A stretch of DNA of 64,000 nt from Pararhizobium polonicum (GTDB lineage Bacteria; Pseudomonadota; Alphaproteobacteria; Rhizobiales; Rhizobiaceae): NCBI RefSeq assembly GCF_001687365.1, contig NZ_LGLV01000019.1:62001-126000 (forward strand). Direction: 5' to 3'. Both the position numbers and the translations under genes were made by a program. Shown here in pieces: positions 16,934-25,061 of the stretch (positions are counted from its first letter, which is position 1; each line of letters begins with the position of its first letter). A model generated the notes under the pieces. That model worked only from the letters and a program-made list of their open reading frames with translations, had not been told where the DNA came from and searched no databases.

Positions 16934-17188
16934 TCAAGCGGCCCTGATCGGCGCGCAGCCATCCGGCTTCAAAACACGTTCAGTGGATGCCGGAAATGTC
17001 TGCAATTTGGCGGCGGGGCGAACCGGGCGACGGACGAGTTCGCCGGCACAATTCGGGCAATGCCCGTCCAGAACCTTGGATGCGCATTGCGTGCAGAAGG
17101 TGCACTCGAAGCTGCAGATCATCGCCTCAAGGCTGCCGGGTGGCAGGTCCTTGTCGCAACATTCGCAGTTGGGTCTCAGTTGCAGCAT
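16934..17188 (-). CDS. DUF1272 cysteine-rich protein in urease operon
   Basis: The 84-residue protein has an N-terminal zinc-finger-like module ([39 protein letters not shown]) matching DUF1272. The many CxxC pairs suggest metal binding, probably zinc. It lies 10 bases after ureA and 16 before ureB, so it is co-transcribed. Whether it helps nickel handling or is a passenger is unknown. The C-terminal 25 residues are unconserved-looking. Confidence 0.85.
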   Translation of the reverse strand: MLQLRPNCECCDKDLPPGSLEAMICSFECTFCTQCASKVLDGHCPNCAGELVRRPVRPAAKLQTFPASTERVLKPDGCAPIRAA

Positions 17189-17198
17189 GGTTCGCGTC

Positions 17199-17501
17199 TC
17201 AGCGAATGGGTTCGTGGACGGTCACCAGCTTGGTGCCATCCGGAAAGGTGGCCTCGATCTGGATGTCATGGATCATTTCGGGAATGCCTTCCATCACCTG
17301 GGCGCGGGTGATGACATGCGCACCCGCCTCCATGAGATCGGGCACCGAGCGCCCATCGCGGGCGCCTTCGACGACAAAATCGGTGATGAGCGCGATCGCT
17401 TCGGGATGATTGAGCTTCACCCCGCGCTCCAGCCTCCGGCGGGCCACCATGGCCGCCATCGAAATCAGCAGTTTGTCTTTTTCACGAGGAGTAAGGTTCA
17501 T
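17199..17501 (-). CDS. ureA: Urease subunit gamma UreA
   Basis: The 100-residue smallest urease subunit begins [13 protein letters not shown] and contains [21 protein letters not shown] and [21 protein letters not shown], all characteristic. Separate gamma, beta and alpha genes are the usual bacterial arrangement. Confidence 0.98.
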   Translation of the reverse strand: MNLTPREKDKLLISMAAMVARRRLERGVKLNHPEAIALITDFVVEGARDGRSVPDLMEAGAHVITRAQVMEGIPEMIHDIQIEATFPDGTKLVTVHEPIR

Positions 17502-17526
17502 GCGCGGCCACCAGATTGCGTGTCGA

Positions 17527-18357
17527 TTACAGGTTCCAGACTTTCGGCACAGAGGCGCCCTTGCGCAAGTGCGAAATGATCGGGATGAGGATTTTTCTCA
17601 AGGCGAAACCGTCGGGCGCGACAAGGCGGGCAATCAGCTTTTCCTCACCCGCGACCTGATAGTGGCTCACCCCACCACCTATACCGCCGATCAGGCTTCG
17701 CAGTTTGTCGACCTGCTGCTCACAATCGGCGCCGGTGTAAAAGAGCGTGGCAAAAGCCACCTGCCCACCCAGCACAGCTGCCTCATGGGTCAATTCAGCG
17801 ATATCCCCGGACAGCCGCAGGTTTTCCGCATGCAACAGGACGCCGTTCTTGCGGATGCGCCAGCAATCCTGAAACAGGCCCGCCCGCATCGCCTCGCCCA
17901 TCGCCTTGCGGCCCAGCAAAACCGCCTCGACAGCCAGAAACTCCGCACCCTCGGTGATATCGACATCGAGCCTGCGCGACAGCGAGGCACGATCGAACAG
18001 GATCGTCTCCTGCGGCAGCCAATGTACCGTCGCTCCGGCCCCGACCGAAATCTGCGCCTTGACGGCCGCCGTTCCGGTACTGGCCTTGTAGATCTTTTCG
18101 CAGGCCTGCGTCGTCAACGTCAGGTGCGTGCCCTCGCCCGCGGAAAACGACCATTCCATGTGATCGCCACCGGTCAGGCCGCCGGAACTGTTGATCAGCA
18201 CCGCTTCCATCGTGGCGTCGAACGTATCCGGCAGGCGGATCTTGGCGCAGCCTTCCTGATAGAATTCGGCCAACCGTGTGCGGCCGGCAAACGGCTTTGC
18301 CACCAGCCGTCCCTTGCCCCACGCCCTTTGCGGTGCGATGATCGCTGCCTCAGCCAT
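17527..18357 (-). CDS. ureD: Urease accessory protein UreD
   Basis: The 276-residue accessory protein binds apourease and, with UreF and UreG, supports nickel insertion. Typical motifs are [23 protein letters not shown] and [14 protein letters not shown]. It is the first gene of the urease operon on this strand and follows urtE by only 12 bases. The urea importer and urease genes may therefore form one long transcript. Confidence 0.96.
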   Translation of the reverse strand: MAEAAIIAPQRAWGKGRLVAKPFAGRTRLAEFYQEGCAKIRLPDTFDATMEAVLINSSGGLTGGDHMEWSFSAGEGTHLTLTTQACEKIYKASTGTAAVKAQISVGAGATVHWLPQETILFDRASLSRRLDVDITEGAEFLAVEAVLLGRKAMGEAMRAGLFQDCWRIRKNGVLLHAENLRLSGDIAELTHEAAVLGGQVAFATLFYTGADCEQQVDKLRSLIGGIGGGVSHYQVAGEEKLIARLVAPDGFALRKILIPIISHLRKGASVPKVWNL

Positions 18358-18369
18358 TGAAATCCGCCG

Positions 18370-19065
18370 CTAAACTGTCAGGTGGCGGCGCGCTTCCGGT
18401 GTGTCCAGCGTTTCCGCCGGGCCTTCGTGCACGATCTCGCCCCGATCCATGATGTAGACATGGTCTGCAAGCTCACGGCAGAAGTCAAGATATTGTTCCA
18501 CAAGCAAAATTGCCATCCCGGTGGAATCGCGCAGATACTGGATCGCCCGGCCAATATCCTTGATGATCGACGGCTGGATGCCTTCGGTCGGCTCGTCGAG
18601 CACAAGGATTTTCGGCCGCGTCACCAGCGCCCGGCCGATAGCCAGCTGCTGCTGCTGCCCCCCCGACAGGTCACCGCCGCGCCGTCCGAGCATGGTGCGC
18701 AGGATCGGGAACAGGCTGAAGATATCATCCGGAATGAAGCGGTCCTTGCGCGCCACCGGCGCATAGCCCGATTCCAGGTTTTCCTTGACCGTCAGCAACG
18801 GAAAAACTTCCCGCCCCTGCGGCACGAAGCCGATGCCATGCTTGGCGCGGTTGTAAGGCGCCATGCCGTTCAGCACCGTATCATTGAAGGTAATGGTACC
18901 AGCACTCAGCCCGTGCTGGCCGGTAATCGCCCGCAATAGACTGGTCTTGCCGACACCGTTGCGGCCGAGCACGCAGGTGATCTTGCCCATCGGCGCGGTG
19001 ATGGAGACGCCACGCAGCGCCTGCGCCGCGCCATAGTGCAGATTGATATTATCGACCGTCAGCAT
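18370..19065 (-). CDS. urtE: Urea ABC transporter ATPase UrtE
   Basis: The 231-residue LivF-like ATPase has Walker A GRNGVGKTS, signature LSGGQQQQLAIGRAL and Walker B ILVLDEPTEGIQP. The last element (EPTEGIQPSII) is a UrtE hallmark. With UrtD it powers urea uptake through UrtB/UrtC. It is separated from urtD by a 172-residue gene of unknown role. Confidence 0.96.
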   Translation of the reverse strand: MLTVDNINLHYGAAQALRGVSITAPMGKITCVLGRNGVGKTSLLRAITGQHGLSAGTITFNDTVLNGMAPYNRAKHGIGFVPQGREVFPLLTVKENLESGYAPVARKDRFIPDDIFSLFPILRTMLGRRGGDLSGGQQQQLAIGRALVTRPKILVLDEPTEGIQPSIIKDIGRAIQYLRDSTGMAILLVEQYLDFCRELADHVYIMDRGEIVHEGPAETLDTPEARRHLTV

Positions 19066-19086
19066 ACCCCATCACCTTTTTCGTCA

Positions 19087-19605
19087 TCAGTTCAAAAGCG
19101 TCCGCCTCAGCGTCTGCAAAACATGTCTCTGTTCCTGCGTCGCCTCGCCGCCGACAGTGGAAACCTCGTCGGCAACGGCGATCAGTTCCTGCCGTTCGTC
19201 CACCGTCAGCGCCTTGCTCCACAGGTCGCGGAAACGGCGGATCGGATCTTCCGGATTGACCACGTTCTTCACCGCCCAGTCCGCGAACACCAGCACCTCG
19301 TCCATGTCGCCAGGCTTGATGATCCCATTCATCCGCTGCCGCACCACGTCGCGCGCGGCATCCTTCCAGACCGGCTTTTCGTTGGCGAGGCTGAGGAAGA
19401 ACGCAACAGCTGCGATCGCAGGATCGGCAATCGAGGCAAGCGGCGCGACTTCGGCCTTCTTGCGGAACTGGCGGCGCTTGTAGGCGCCGCGCATCCGCTC
19501 CACCGAGTCGATGATTTCACTTCCTGCTTCCCGCACCATTTTCAAACGCCAGTACCAAACGGCCGCCCCGGCCAAGGCGAAGACCAAAACCCCAAGAATA
19601 TGCAT
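19087..19605 (-). CDS. Hypothetical single-span membrane protein in urt operon
   Basis: The 172-residue protein has one N-terminal hydrophobic segment (residues 3-20) followed by a helical, charged domain with the order FRKKAEVAPLASIADPAIAA, DAARDVV, FADWAVKNV and LTVDERQELIAVADEV. The all-helix pattern is faintly TerB-like, but I cannot assign it confidently. It lies between urtD and urtE in the same orientation with short gaps, so it is probably co-expressed with urea uptake. Confidence 0.75.
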   Translation of the reverse strand: MHILGVLVFALAGAAVWYWRLKMVREAGSEIIDSVERMRGAYKRRQFRKKAEVAPLASIADPAIAAVAFFLSLANEKPVWKDAARDVVRQRMNGIIKPGDMDEVLVFADWAVKNVVNPEDPIRRFRDLWSKALTVDERQELIAVADEVSTVGGEATQEQRHVLQTLRRTLLN

Positions 19606-19682
19606 CGATTGACCCCCAGAATCCGAAAAGAACTGCCGGTGTTAAAGCCGCTTTTCAGCAAGGGTTCAACCTTTACGTTCAT

Positions 19683-20435
19683 TTACCGTCCCAAATAATT
19701 CTCGATCACTTTCGGATCGTTGCTGACGAAATCGATCGAGCCTTCGGCCAGCACCGAGCCTTCGGCAAGACATGTCACCTTGACACCCAGATCACGGATG
19801 AAGCCCATGTCATGCTCGACCACAACGACCGAGCGGGTCTTGGCGATTTCCTTGAGCAGGATGGCGGTTTCCGCCGTTTCGGCGTCCGTCATGCCGGCTA
19901 CGGGCTCGTCAACCAGAAGCAGCTTCGGCTCCTGCGCCAAAAGCATGCCGATCTCCAGCCACTGTTTCTGCCCATGCGAGAGATTGGCGGCCAGATCGTC
20001 CTTGCGCGCCGTCATGCGCACGGTTTCGAGGATTTCCTCGATGCGTGCTTTGTCGGCCGGGGTCAGGCGGTAGAACAGCGTCGAGAACACGCCGCGCTTC
20101 CGGTTGAGCGCCAGCTCGATATTGTCCCAGACCGTATGGCTCTCGAACACCGTCGGCTTCTGGAACTTGCGGCCAATGCCCAGCTGGGCGATATCGGCCT
20201 CGTCCTTCTTCGTCAGATCGATATCGCCGTTGAAGAAAACCTGTCCGCTGTCCGGACGGGTCTTGCCGGTGATGATGTCCATCATCGTCGTCTTGCCGGC
20301 ACCGTTCGGGCCGATAATGGCCCTGAGCTCGCCCGGCTCGACCACGAAGGACAGCGAATTCAGCGCCTTGAATCCATCGAAGGATACCGAGACGCCGTCA
20401 AGGTAGAGAAGGCTGCGGGAGGTCTTTTCGTCCAT
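19683..20435 (-). CDS. urtD: Urea ABC transporter ATPase UrtD
   Basis: The 250-residue LivG-like ATPase has Walker A GPNGAGKTTMMD, signature LSHGQKQWLEIGMLL and Walker B LLLVDEPVAGMTDAE. The unusual signature (LSHGQKQ in place of LSGGQQR) is characteristic of UrtD. It begins five bases after urtC ends. Confidence 0.96.
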   Translation of the reverse strand: MDEKTSRSLLYLDGVSVSFDGFKALNSLSFVVEPGELRAIIGPNGAGKTTMMDIITGKTRPDSGQVFFNGDIDLTKKDEADIAQLGIGRKFQKPTVFESHTVWDNIELALNRKRGVFSTLFYRLTPADKARIEEILETVRMTARKDDLAANLSHGQKQWLEIGMLLAQEPKLLLVDEPVAGMTDAETAETAILLKEIAKTRSVVVVEHDMGFIRDLGVKVTCLAEGSVLAEGSIDFVSNDPKVIENYLGR

Positions 20436-20440
20436 CGATC

Positions 20441-21634
20441 TTACTCCGCGGCCTGGGGTTCAAGTGTTGCAAGCTGGCTTTCCGCCTTGGCAGCCGCCTT
20501 GTCCTGATAGGCCTGCTCGACGGCATCCGCCTTTTTCTGTTCCTTGCGCCGGGCAAGAAATTGCTGGACCGTGCCGACCACGCCCTTGGGCAGGAACAGC
20601 GTCGTTGCAACGAACAGGGCACCCAGCGCAAACAGCCAGAATTCCGGGAAGGCGGCGGTGAAGATACTCTTGCCGAAGTTGACGAGAATAGCGCCTATGA
20701 TCGGTCCGATCAGCGTGCCGCGACCGCCGACTGCCGTCCAGATGACCACTTCGATCGAGTTGGCCGGCGCGAATTCACCTGGATTGATGATACCGACCTG
20801 CGGCACATAGAGCGCCCCGGCGACACCCGCCATCATCGCCGAGACGGTGAAGATGAACAGTTTCATATTCTCGACCCGGTACCCCAGAAACCGGGTCCGG
20901 CTTTCGGCGTCGCGCACGCCGACCAGCACCTTGCCGTATTTCGAGCGAACGATGGCGGAGCTGAGAACGAGAGCCAATGCGAGTGCTATGGCTGTGGCCG
21001 CAAACAGTGCCGCCCGCGTACCACCAGCCTGAACATTGAAGCCGAGGATTTCCTTGAAATCGGTGAGGCCGTTGTTGCCGCCAAACCCCATCTCGTTGCG
21101 GAAGAAGGCCAGCAGCAGCGCGTAGGTCATCGCCTGGGTGATGATCGACAGATAGACGCCGGTAACGCGGGAGCGGAAGGCGAACCAGCCAAAGACGAAG
21201 GCCAGTAGGCCGGGCACCAGCACAACCATCAGCGCGGCGAAGGCGAAATGGTTGAAGCCGTACCAATACCAGGGCAACTCCTGCCAGTTCAGGAAGACCA
21301 TGAAATCCGGCAGAAGCGGGTTGGCATAGACGCCCCGGTCGCCGATCTGGCGCATCAGGTACATGCCCATGGCATAACCGCCGAGTGCGAAGAACGCGCC
21401 ATGGCCGAGCGAGAGAATGCCGCAGTAACCCCAGACCAGATCGAGCGCCAAGGCCAGAAGGGCATAACACAGGTACTTGCCGAGCAGCGGCACCAGATAG
21501 CCGGGGACATGAAACGCGCTGCCTTCCGGGATCAGCAGATTGGCGAGCGGCACCAGGGCAGCGGCAAGCAGGATCAGGAACACCGCCCAGATGGTTTTCT
21601 TCTCGTGCCGGCTGAAAAGCATTTGCGTGATCAT
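20441..21634 (-). CDS. urtC: Urea ABC transporter permease UrtC
   Basis: The 397-residue LivM-like inner-membrane permease has about ten hydrophobic segments, with GYCGILSLGHGAFFALGGYA and VWTAVGGRGTLIGPIIGA. ATG 21634 overlaps the urtB stop (ATGA). The C-terminal tail after residue 355 is charged and Ala/Lys/Gln-rich, probably cytosolic. Confidence 0.95.
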   Translation of the reverse strand: MITQMLFSRHEKKTIWAVFLILLAAALVPLANLLIPEGSAFHVPGYLVPLLGKYLCYALLALALDLVWGYCGILSLGHGAFFALGGYAMGMYLMRQIGDRGVYANPLLPDFMVFLNWQELPWYWYGFNHFAFAALMVVLVPGLLAFVFGWFAFRSRVTGVYLSIITQAMTYALLLAFFRNEMGFGGNNGLTDFKEILGFNVQAGGTRAALFAATAIALALALVLSSAIVRSKYGKVLVGVRDAESRTRFLGYRVENMKLFIFTVSAMMAGVAGALYVPQVGIINPGEFAPANSIEVVIWTAVGGRGTLIGPIIGAILVNFGKSIFTAAFPEFWLFALGALFVATTLFLPKGVVGTVQQFLARRKEQKKADAVEQAYQDKAAAKAESQLATLEPQAAE

Positions 21635-23238
21635 TGTTCGACCGCCCTTCCCTTGAGCGCGAACAGGCCGCGTGGCCGCCGCTGGATGAAAAGAATGATG
21701 AAGACGAGGATAAGGATCTTGCCCAGCACCGCACCGGCATAGGGCTCGAGGAACTTGTTGGCGATGCCGAGCGTCAAAGCGCCGACCAGCGTCCCCCAGA
21801 GATTGCCGACCCCACCGAAGACCACGACCATGAAACTGTCGATGATATAGTTCTGTCCGAGATTGGGCGAGACATTGTCGATCTGGCTCAACGCCACACC
21901 GGCCATTCCGGCAATGCCGGAACCGAGACCGAAAGTCAGCGCATCGACCCAAGGGGTGCGAATACCCATGGACGATGCCATGCGGCGGTTCTGCGTCACG
22001 GCCCGCATCTGAAGACCGAATTTCGATCGCTTGAGCAGCAGCAGCAGCGCGACGAAGACACCGAGCGAAAAGACGATGATCCACATGCGGTTATAGGTGA
22101 TGGCAAGGCCACCGAACTCGAAGGCGCCCGACATCCAGCTTGGATTGTCGACCTGGCGGTTGGTCGGCCCGAAGATCGTGCGGATCGCCTGCTGCAGGAT
22201 GAGCGAGATGCCCCAGGTGGCGAGCAGCGTTTCCAGCGGCCTGCCGTAAAGCCAGCGGATGACGCTGCGCTCGATGCAGACTCCGACCAGACCGGTAAAC
22301 AGGAAGGCAGCGGGAACCGCGAAGGCCAGCGAATAATCGGCTATTCCGGGCGCCACCGAAGCGACCGTCTGCTGCACGACATAGGTGGTGTAGGCGCCGA
22401 GCATGACCATTTCGCCATGCGCCATGTTGATGATGCCCATGACGCCGAAGGTGATGGCAAGCCCGATGGCGGCAAGCAACAGCACCGAGCCGAGCGACAG
22501 GCCGTACCAGACGTTCTGCGCCACGTCCCATAGGGCGAGGCTGTTTTTGATGGAGCTGATGTTCTGTTCGATGGCCGGCTTCAACGCATCCGGCGCATTG
22601 TCCATGGCCGCGGTCAGGATCGTCAGCGCATCGCGGTTTCCGCGCGCGGCGATCATGTCGATGGCGGCCTTTTTGTCTTCTGCACTGGCATCGGTCTTGA
22701 GCAGGATGACGGCGCGCGCCGCTTCCATCGTCGCCTTGATCTCGGCGTCCTTTTCCTGCGCGAGGGCAGAGTTCAAAAGGTCCAGATTGTTCGGGTTGGC
22801 ATCTTTCAGCAGGTCCTGCGACGCAGCCAGACGGGCGGAACGGTCCGGGCTTAAAAGTGTCAGCTGGCTCAGCGCCGCGCCGATCGCGCCACGCAAGCCA
22901 TTGTTCAGCCTGATCTTGGCAAGGTTGCCGGGAACATCGACTGCGGCCGCGCCGGTCAGGACATCGATATAGGCACCATCCGCCGGACCTTCGAGATAGA
23001 CCGGGCCGCCGGCCTTCGGCGCGTAGAGTTTACCGTCGGTGAGATTTTGCAGGATATCGGCAACCTTCGGATTGCCCGACGCGGCGAGCGCTTTGACGGC
23101 CTCGATCTTCTGCGGAAAACTGGTGGCGCCGAGCGCATCGACCAGCGGGCGGATATCCTCCTGGGCGCGCAGGCCCGTTGCAAGGCAACTGACCAGCAGG
23201 CAGAGAGCGACAAGGAAGGTCTGGATGGCGCGATACAT
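21631..23238 (-). CDS. urtB: Urea ABC transporter permease UrtB
   Basis: The 535-residue LivH-like permease has a signal-like N-terminus and a long extra-membrane helical domain (about residues 27-225) before the membrane core. The core contains GVMGIINMAHGEMVMLGAYT and GSGIAGMAGVALSQIDNV. This N-terminal extension is usual for proteobacterial UrtB. A 308-base gap with a hairpin separates it from urtA. Confidence 0.95.
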   Translation of the reverse strand: MYRAIQTFLVALCLLVSCLATGLRAQEDIRPLVDALGATSFPQKIEAVKALAASGNPKVADILQNLTDGKLYAPKAGGPVYLEGPADGAYIDVLTGAAAVDVPGNLAKIRLNNGLRGAIGAALSQLTLLSPDRSARLAASQDLLKDANPNNLDLLNSALAQEKDAEIKATMEAARAVILLKTDASAEDKKAAIDMIAARGNRDALTILTAAMDNAPDALKPAIEQNISSIKNSLALWDVAQNVWYGLSLGSVLLLAAIGLAITFGVMGIINMAHGEMVMLGAYTTYVVQQTVASVAPGIADYSLAFAVPAAFLFTGLVGVCIERSVIRWLYGRPLETLLATWGISLILQQAIRTIFGPTNRQVDNPSWMSGAFEFGGLAITYNRMWIIVFSLGVFVALLLLLKRSKFGLQMRAVTQNRRMASSMGIRTPWVDALTFGLGSGIAGMAGVALSQIDNVSPNLGQNYIIDSFMVVVFGGVGNLWGTLVGALTLGIANKFLEPYAGAVLGKILILVFIILFIQRRPRGLFALKGRAVEQ

Positions 23239-23546
23239 GAGCTCTTCTTGTTCCGTTGGCTTGGGCAGCCGCGCATTGCCTGAAAAACGCTTGATGCCGG
23301 CGCTGTTGCTTAAGATTTCCGCAATCCGCTCGTCCGACGACCAGATCGGACAGGGTTGGCATCCCGAGCCGTACCCCTGGCCTTCACCATGCAGAAAACA
23401 TGCCAGACACCCGGCGAGGCAAGGACTGTCCTCCGTCCAGATGGGAGACCTGAACGGAGGGTATTGATGCTACGTCGCACTGTATCCGTATGATTTGGGG
23501 GAAACGGCTCCGAAGCCGTTTCCGGATTATATTGGCCTTGATGAAA
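23239..23546. other. Gap between urtA and urtB
   Basis: This 308-base stretch contains the hairpin at 23500-23523 near its urtA end. Nothing gene-like was found in the rest. The gap is much larger than any other in the urt operon and probably uncouples binding-protein expression from the membrane components. Confidence 0.6.
23500..23523 (-). terminator. Hairpin after urtA (attenuator or terminator)
   Basis: Perfect 10-bp arms GGAAACGGCT and AGCCGTTTCC with a four-base loop lie 24 bases after the urtA stop. No T-run follows on the minus strand, so partial termination or 3'-end stabilisation of urtA mRNA is likelier than full termination. Confidence 0.6.
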
Positions 23547-24836
23547 TCAGGAGCCCTTGCCGCCGCACTTGCCCGTTGCAACGTTGAAGTTGCCGCAGGA
23601 CATCGGCTTGCGCCAGTCGGAGATCAGGTCTTTCGAGTCGGGTAGGTAGTCGGACCATTCGTCACCGACAACCTGAGGTGTCTGCTGAACGATTTCGAAC
23701 TGGCCGTCCGCCTGGATTTCACCGATCAGCACCGGCTTGGTGATGTGGTGGTTCGGCATGACGGTGGAATATCCGCCGGAAAGGTTCGGAACGCTCGTGC
23801 CGATGATGGTGTCGAGAACGGCGTCTGTGTCGGTGGTGCCGGCAGCTTCGACGGCCTTCACCCAGGCGTTGAAGCCGATATAGGCGGCCTCCATCGGATC
23901 GTTGGTCACACGCTTGTCGTTCTTGGTGAACGCGTGCCACTGCTTGATGAATTCGGCATTCGCAGGCGCGTCGACGGACTGGAAGTAGTTCCAGGCGGCC
24001 AGATGGCCGACCAGCGGCTTGGTATCGAGACCGGCAAGCTCTTCTTCACCGACCGAGAAGGCGACGACCGGGATGTCGGTTGCCTTGATGCCCTTGTTGC
24101 CCAGTTCCTTGTAGAACGGAACGTTGGCATCGCCGTTGATGGTCGAGACGACGGCGGTCTTCTTGCCGGCCGAGCCGAATTCCTTGATCTTGGCGACTTC
24201 CGTCTGCCAGTCGGAGAAGCCGAACGGCGTATAGTTGATCAGGATGTCTTCCTTCGGAATGCCCTTGGCAATCAGATAGGCTTCGAGAATCTTGTTGGTC
24301 GTGCGCGGATAGACGTAGTCGGTGCCTTCAAGCACGAAGCGCTCGACGCCTTCGGTGTTCATCAGGTAGTCGACAGCCGGAATGGCCTGCTGGTTTGGCG
24401 CGGCACCGGTGTAGAAGATGTTGCGCGAGGATTCCTCACCCTCATACTGGACCGGGTAGAACAGGATCGAATTCAGCTCTTCGAAAACCGGCAGGACCGA
24501 CTTGCGCGACGAGGATGTCCAGCAACCGAAGACGGCAGCGACCTTATCGACAGAGATCAATTCGCGGGCTTTTTCAGCAAACAGCGGCCAGTCGGAGGCC
24601 GGATCGACGACGACAGCCTCGAGCTTCTTGCCGAGAAGGCCGCCCTTCTTGTTCTGCTCTTCGATGAGCATCAGCATGGCGTCCTTGAGCGTCGTCTCGG
24701 AGATCGCCATGGTACCGGAAAGCGAATGCAGCACACCGACCTTGATCGTGTCTTCGGCGGCATAGACGCTGGAGAATGCCGTCGTGGCCAGTGCACCAGC
24801 CAGGAACGCGCTCATGACATGAGATTTGATTTTCAT
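23547..24836 (-). CDS. urtA: Urea ABC transporter substrate-binding protein UrtA
   Basis: The 429-residue periplasmic protein has a signal peptide (cleavage after VYAA) and the UrtA pattern: KVGVLHSLSGTMAISET at the start of the mature protein, GCWTSSSRKSVLPVFE, LNSILFYPVQYEGEESS, and the C-terminal TGKCGGKG. It delivers urea (or short-chain amides) to UrtBC. It is first in the operon, divergent from the permease-like sensor kinase gene across about 225 bases with three dyads. Confidence 0.97.
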   Translation of the reverse strand: MKIKSHVMSAFLAGALATTAFSSVYAAEDTIKVGVLHSLSGTMAISETTLKDAMLMLIEEQNKKGGLLGKKLEAVVVDPASDWPLFAEKARELISVDKVAAVFGCWTSSSRKSVLPVFEELNSILFYPVQYEGEESSRNIFYTGAAPNQQAIPAVDYLMNTEGVERFVLEGTDYVYPRTTNKILEAYLIAKGIPKEDILINYTPFGFSDWQTEVAKIKEFGSAGKKTAVVSTINGDANVPFYKELGNKGIKATDIPVVAFSVGEEELAGLDTKPLVGHLAAWNYFQSVDAPANAEFIKQWHAFTKNDKRVTNDPMEAAYIGFNAWVKAVEAAGTTDTDAVLDTIIGTSVPNLSGGYSTVMPNHHITKPVLIGEIQADGQFEIVQQTPQVVGDEWSDYLPDSKDLISDWRKPMSCGNFNVATGKCGGKGS

Positions 24837-24886
24837 TGTGAACCCCTCTCGTTCTTTTGACGACGGCTCTTGGGAGACCTTTACCG

Positions 24887-24900
24887 TTCGTCAACGAACT
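24887..24900. promoter_or_regulatory. Inverted repeat GTTCGT-CA-ACGAAC upstream of urtA
   Basis: Six-base perfect arms with a two-base spacer lie about 50 bases before the urtA start. It could be an operator or a leader element in urtA mRNA. Confidence 0.35.
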
Positions 24901-24926
24901 ATCCGCCGGGGACGGGCAATTCTGTA

Positions 24927-24942
24927 TACGTCAATTGACGTA
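24927..24942. promoter_or_regulatory. Perfect 16-bp palindrome TACGTCAATTGACGTA
   Basis: The palindrome lies between urtA and the divergent sensor kinase gene. Symmetric sites of this size suit dimeric regulators, such as the LuxR-type response regulator encoded at 28447-29370. That pairing is a hypothesis. Confidence 0.5.
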
Positions 24943-24954
24943 GACACCGGGGCG

Positions 24955-24976
24955 AAGTGTGCAATGCAGCACACTT
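24955..24976. promoter_or_regulatory. Dyad AAGTGTGC-N6-GCACACTT
   Basis: Eight-base perfect arms surround AATGCA. The centre contains TGCAATGCA and GCAGCAC, shared with the palindrome at 13245-13263 and the site at 41591-41606. It may be a PhaR-like TGC-rich site or a nitrogen-control site. No clear sigma-54 -24/-12 promoter was found beside it. Confidence 0.45.
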
Positions 24977-25061
24977 AAGGATCGCGATTTTCTGTGTTAC
25001 GACTTTGTTGCGGCCCAAAAAATGCCGCTTGTCAGGGACCCAAGGGAAACGCACGCAGCAG

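Noticed and set aside
24887-25061. Sigma-54 promoter for urtA or the sensor kinase
   Set aside because: The GG-N10-GC arrangement of -24/-12 elements was not found in either orientation, although nitrogen control would make one attractive.
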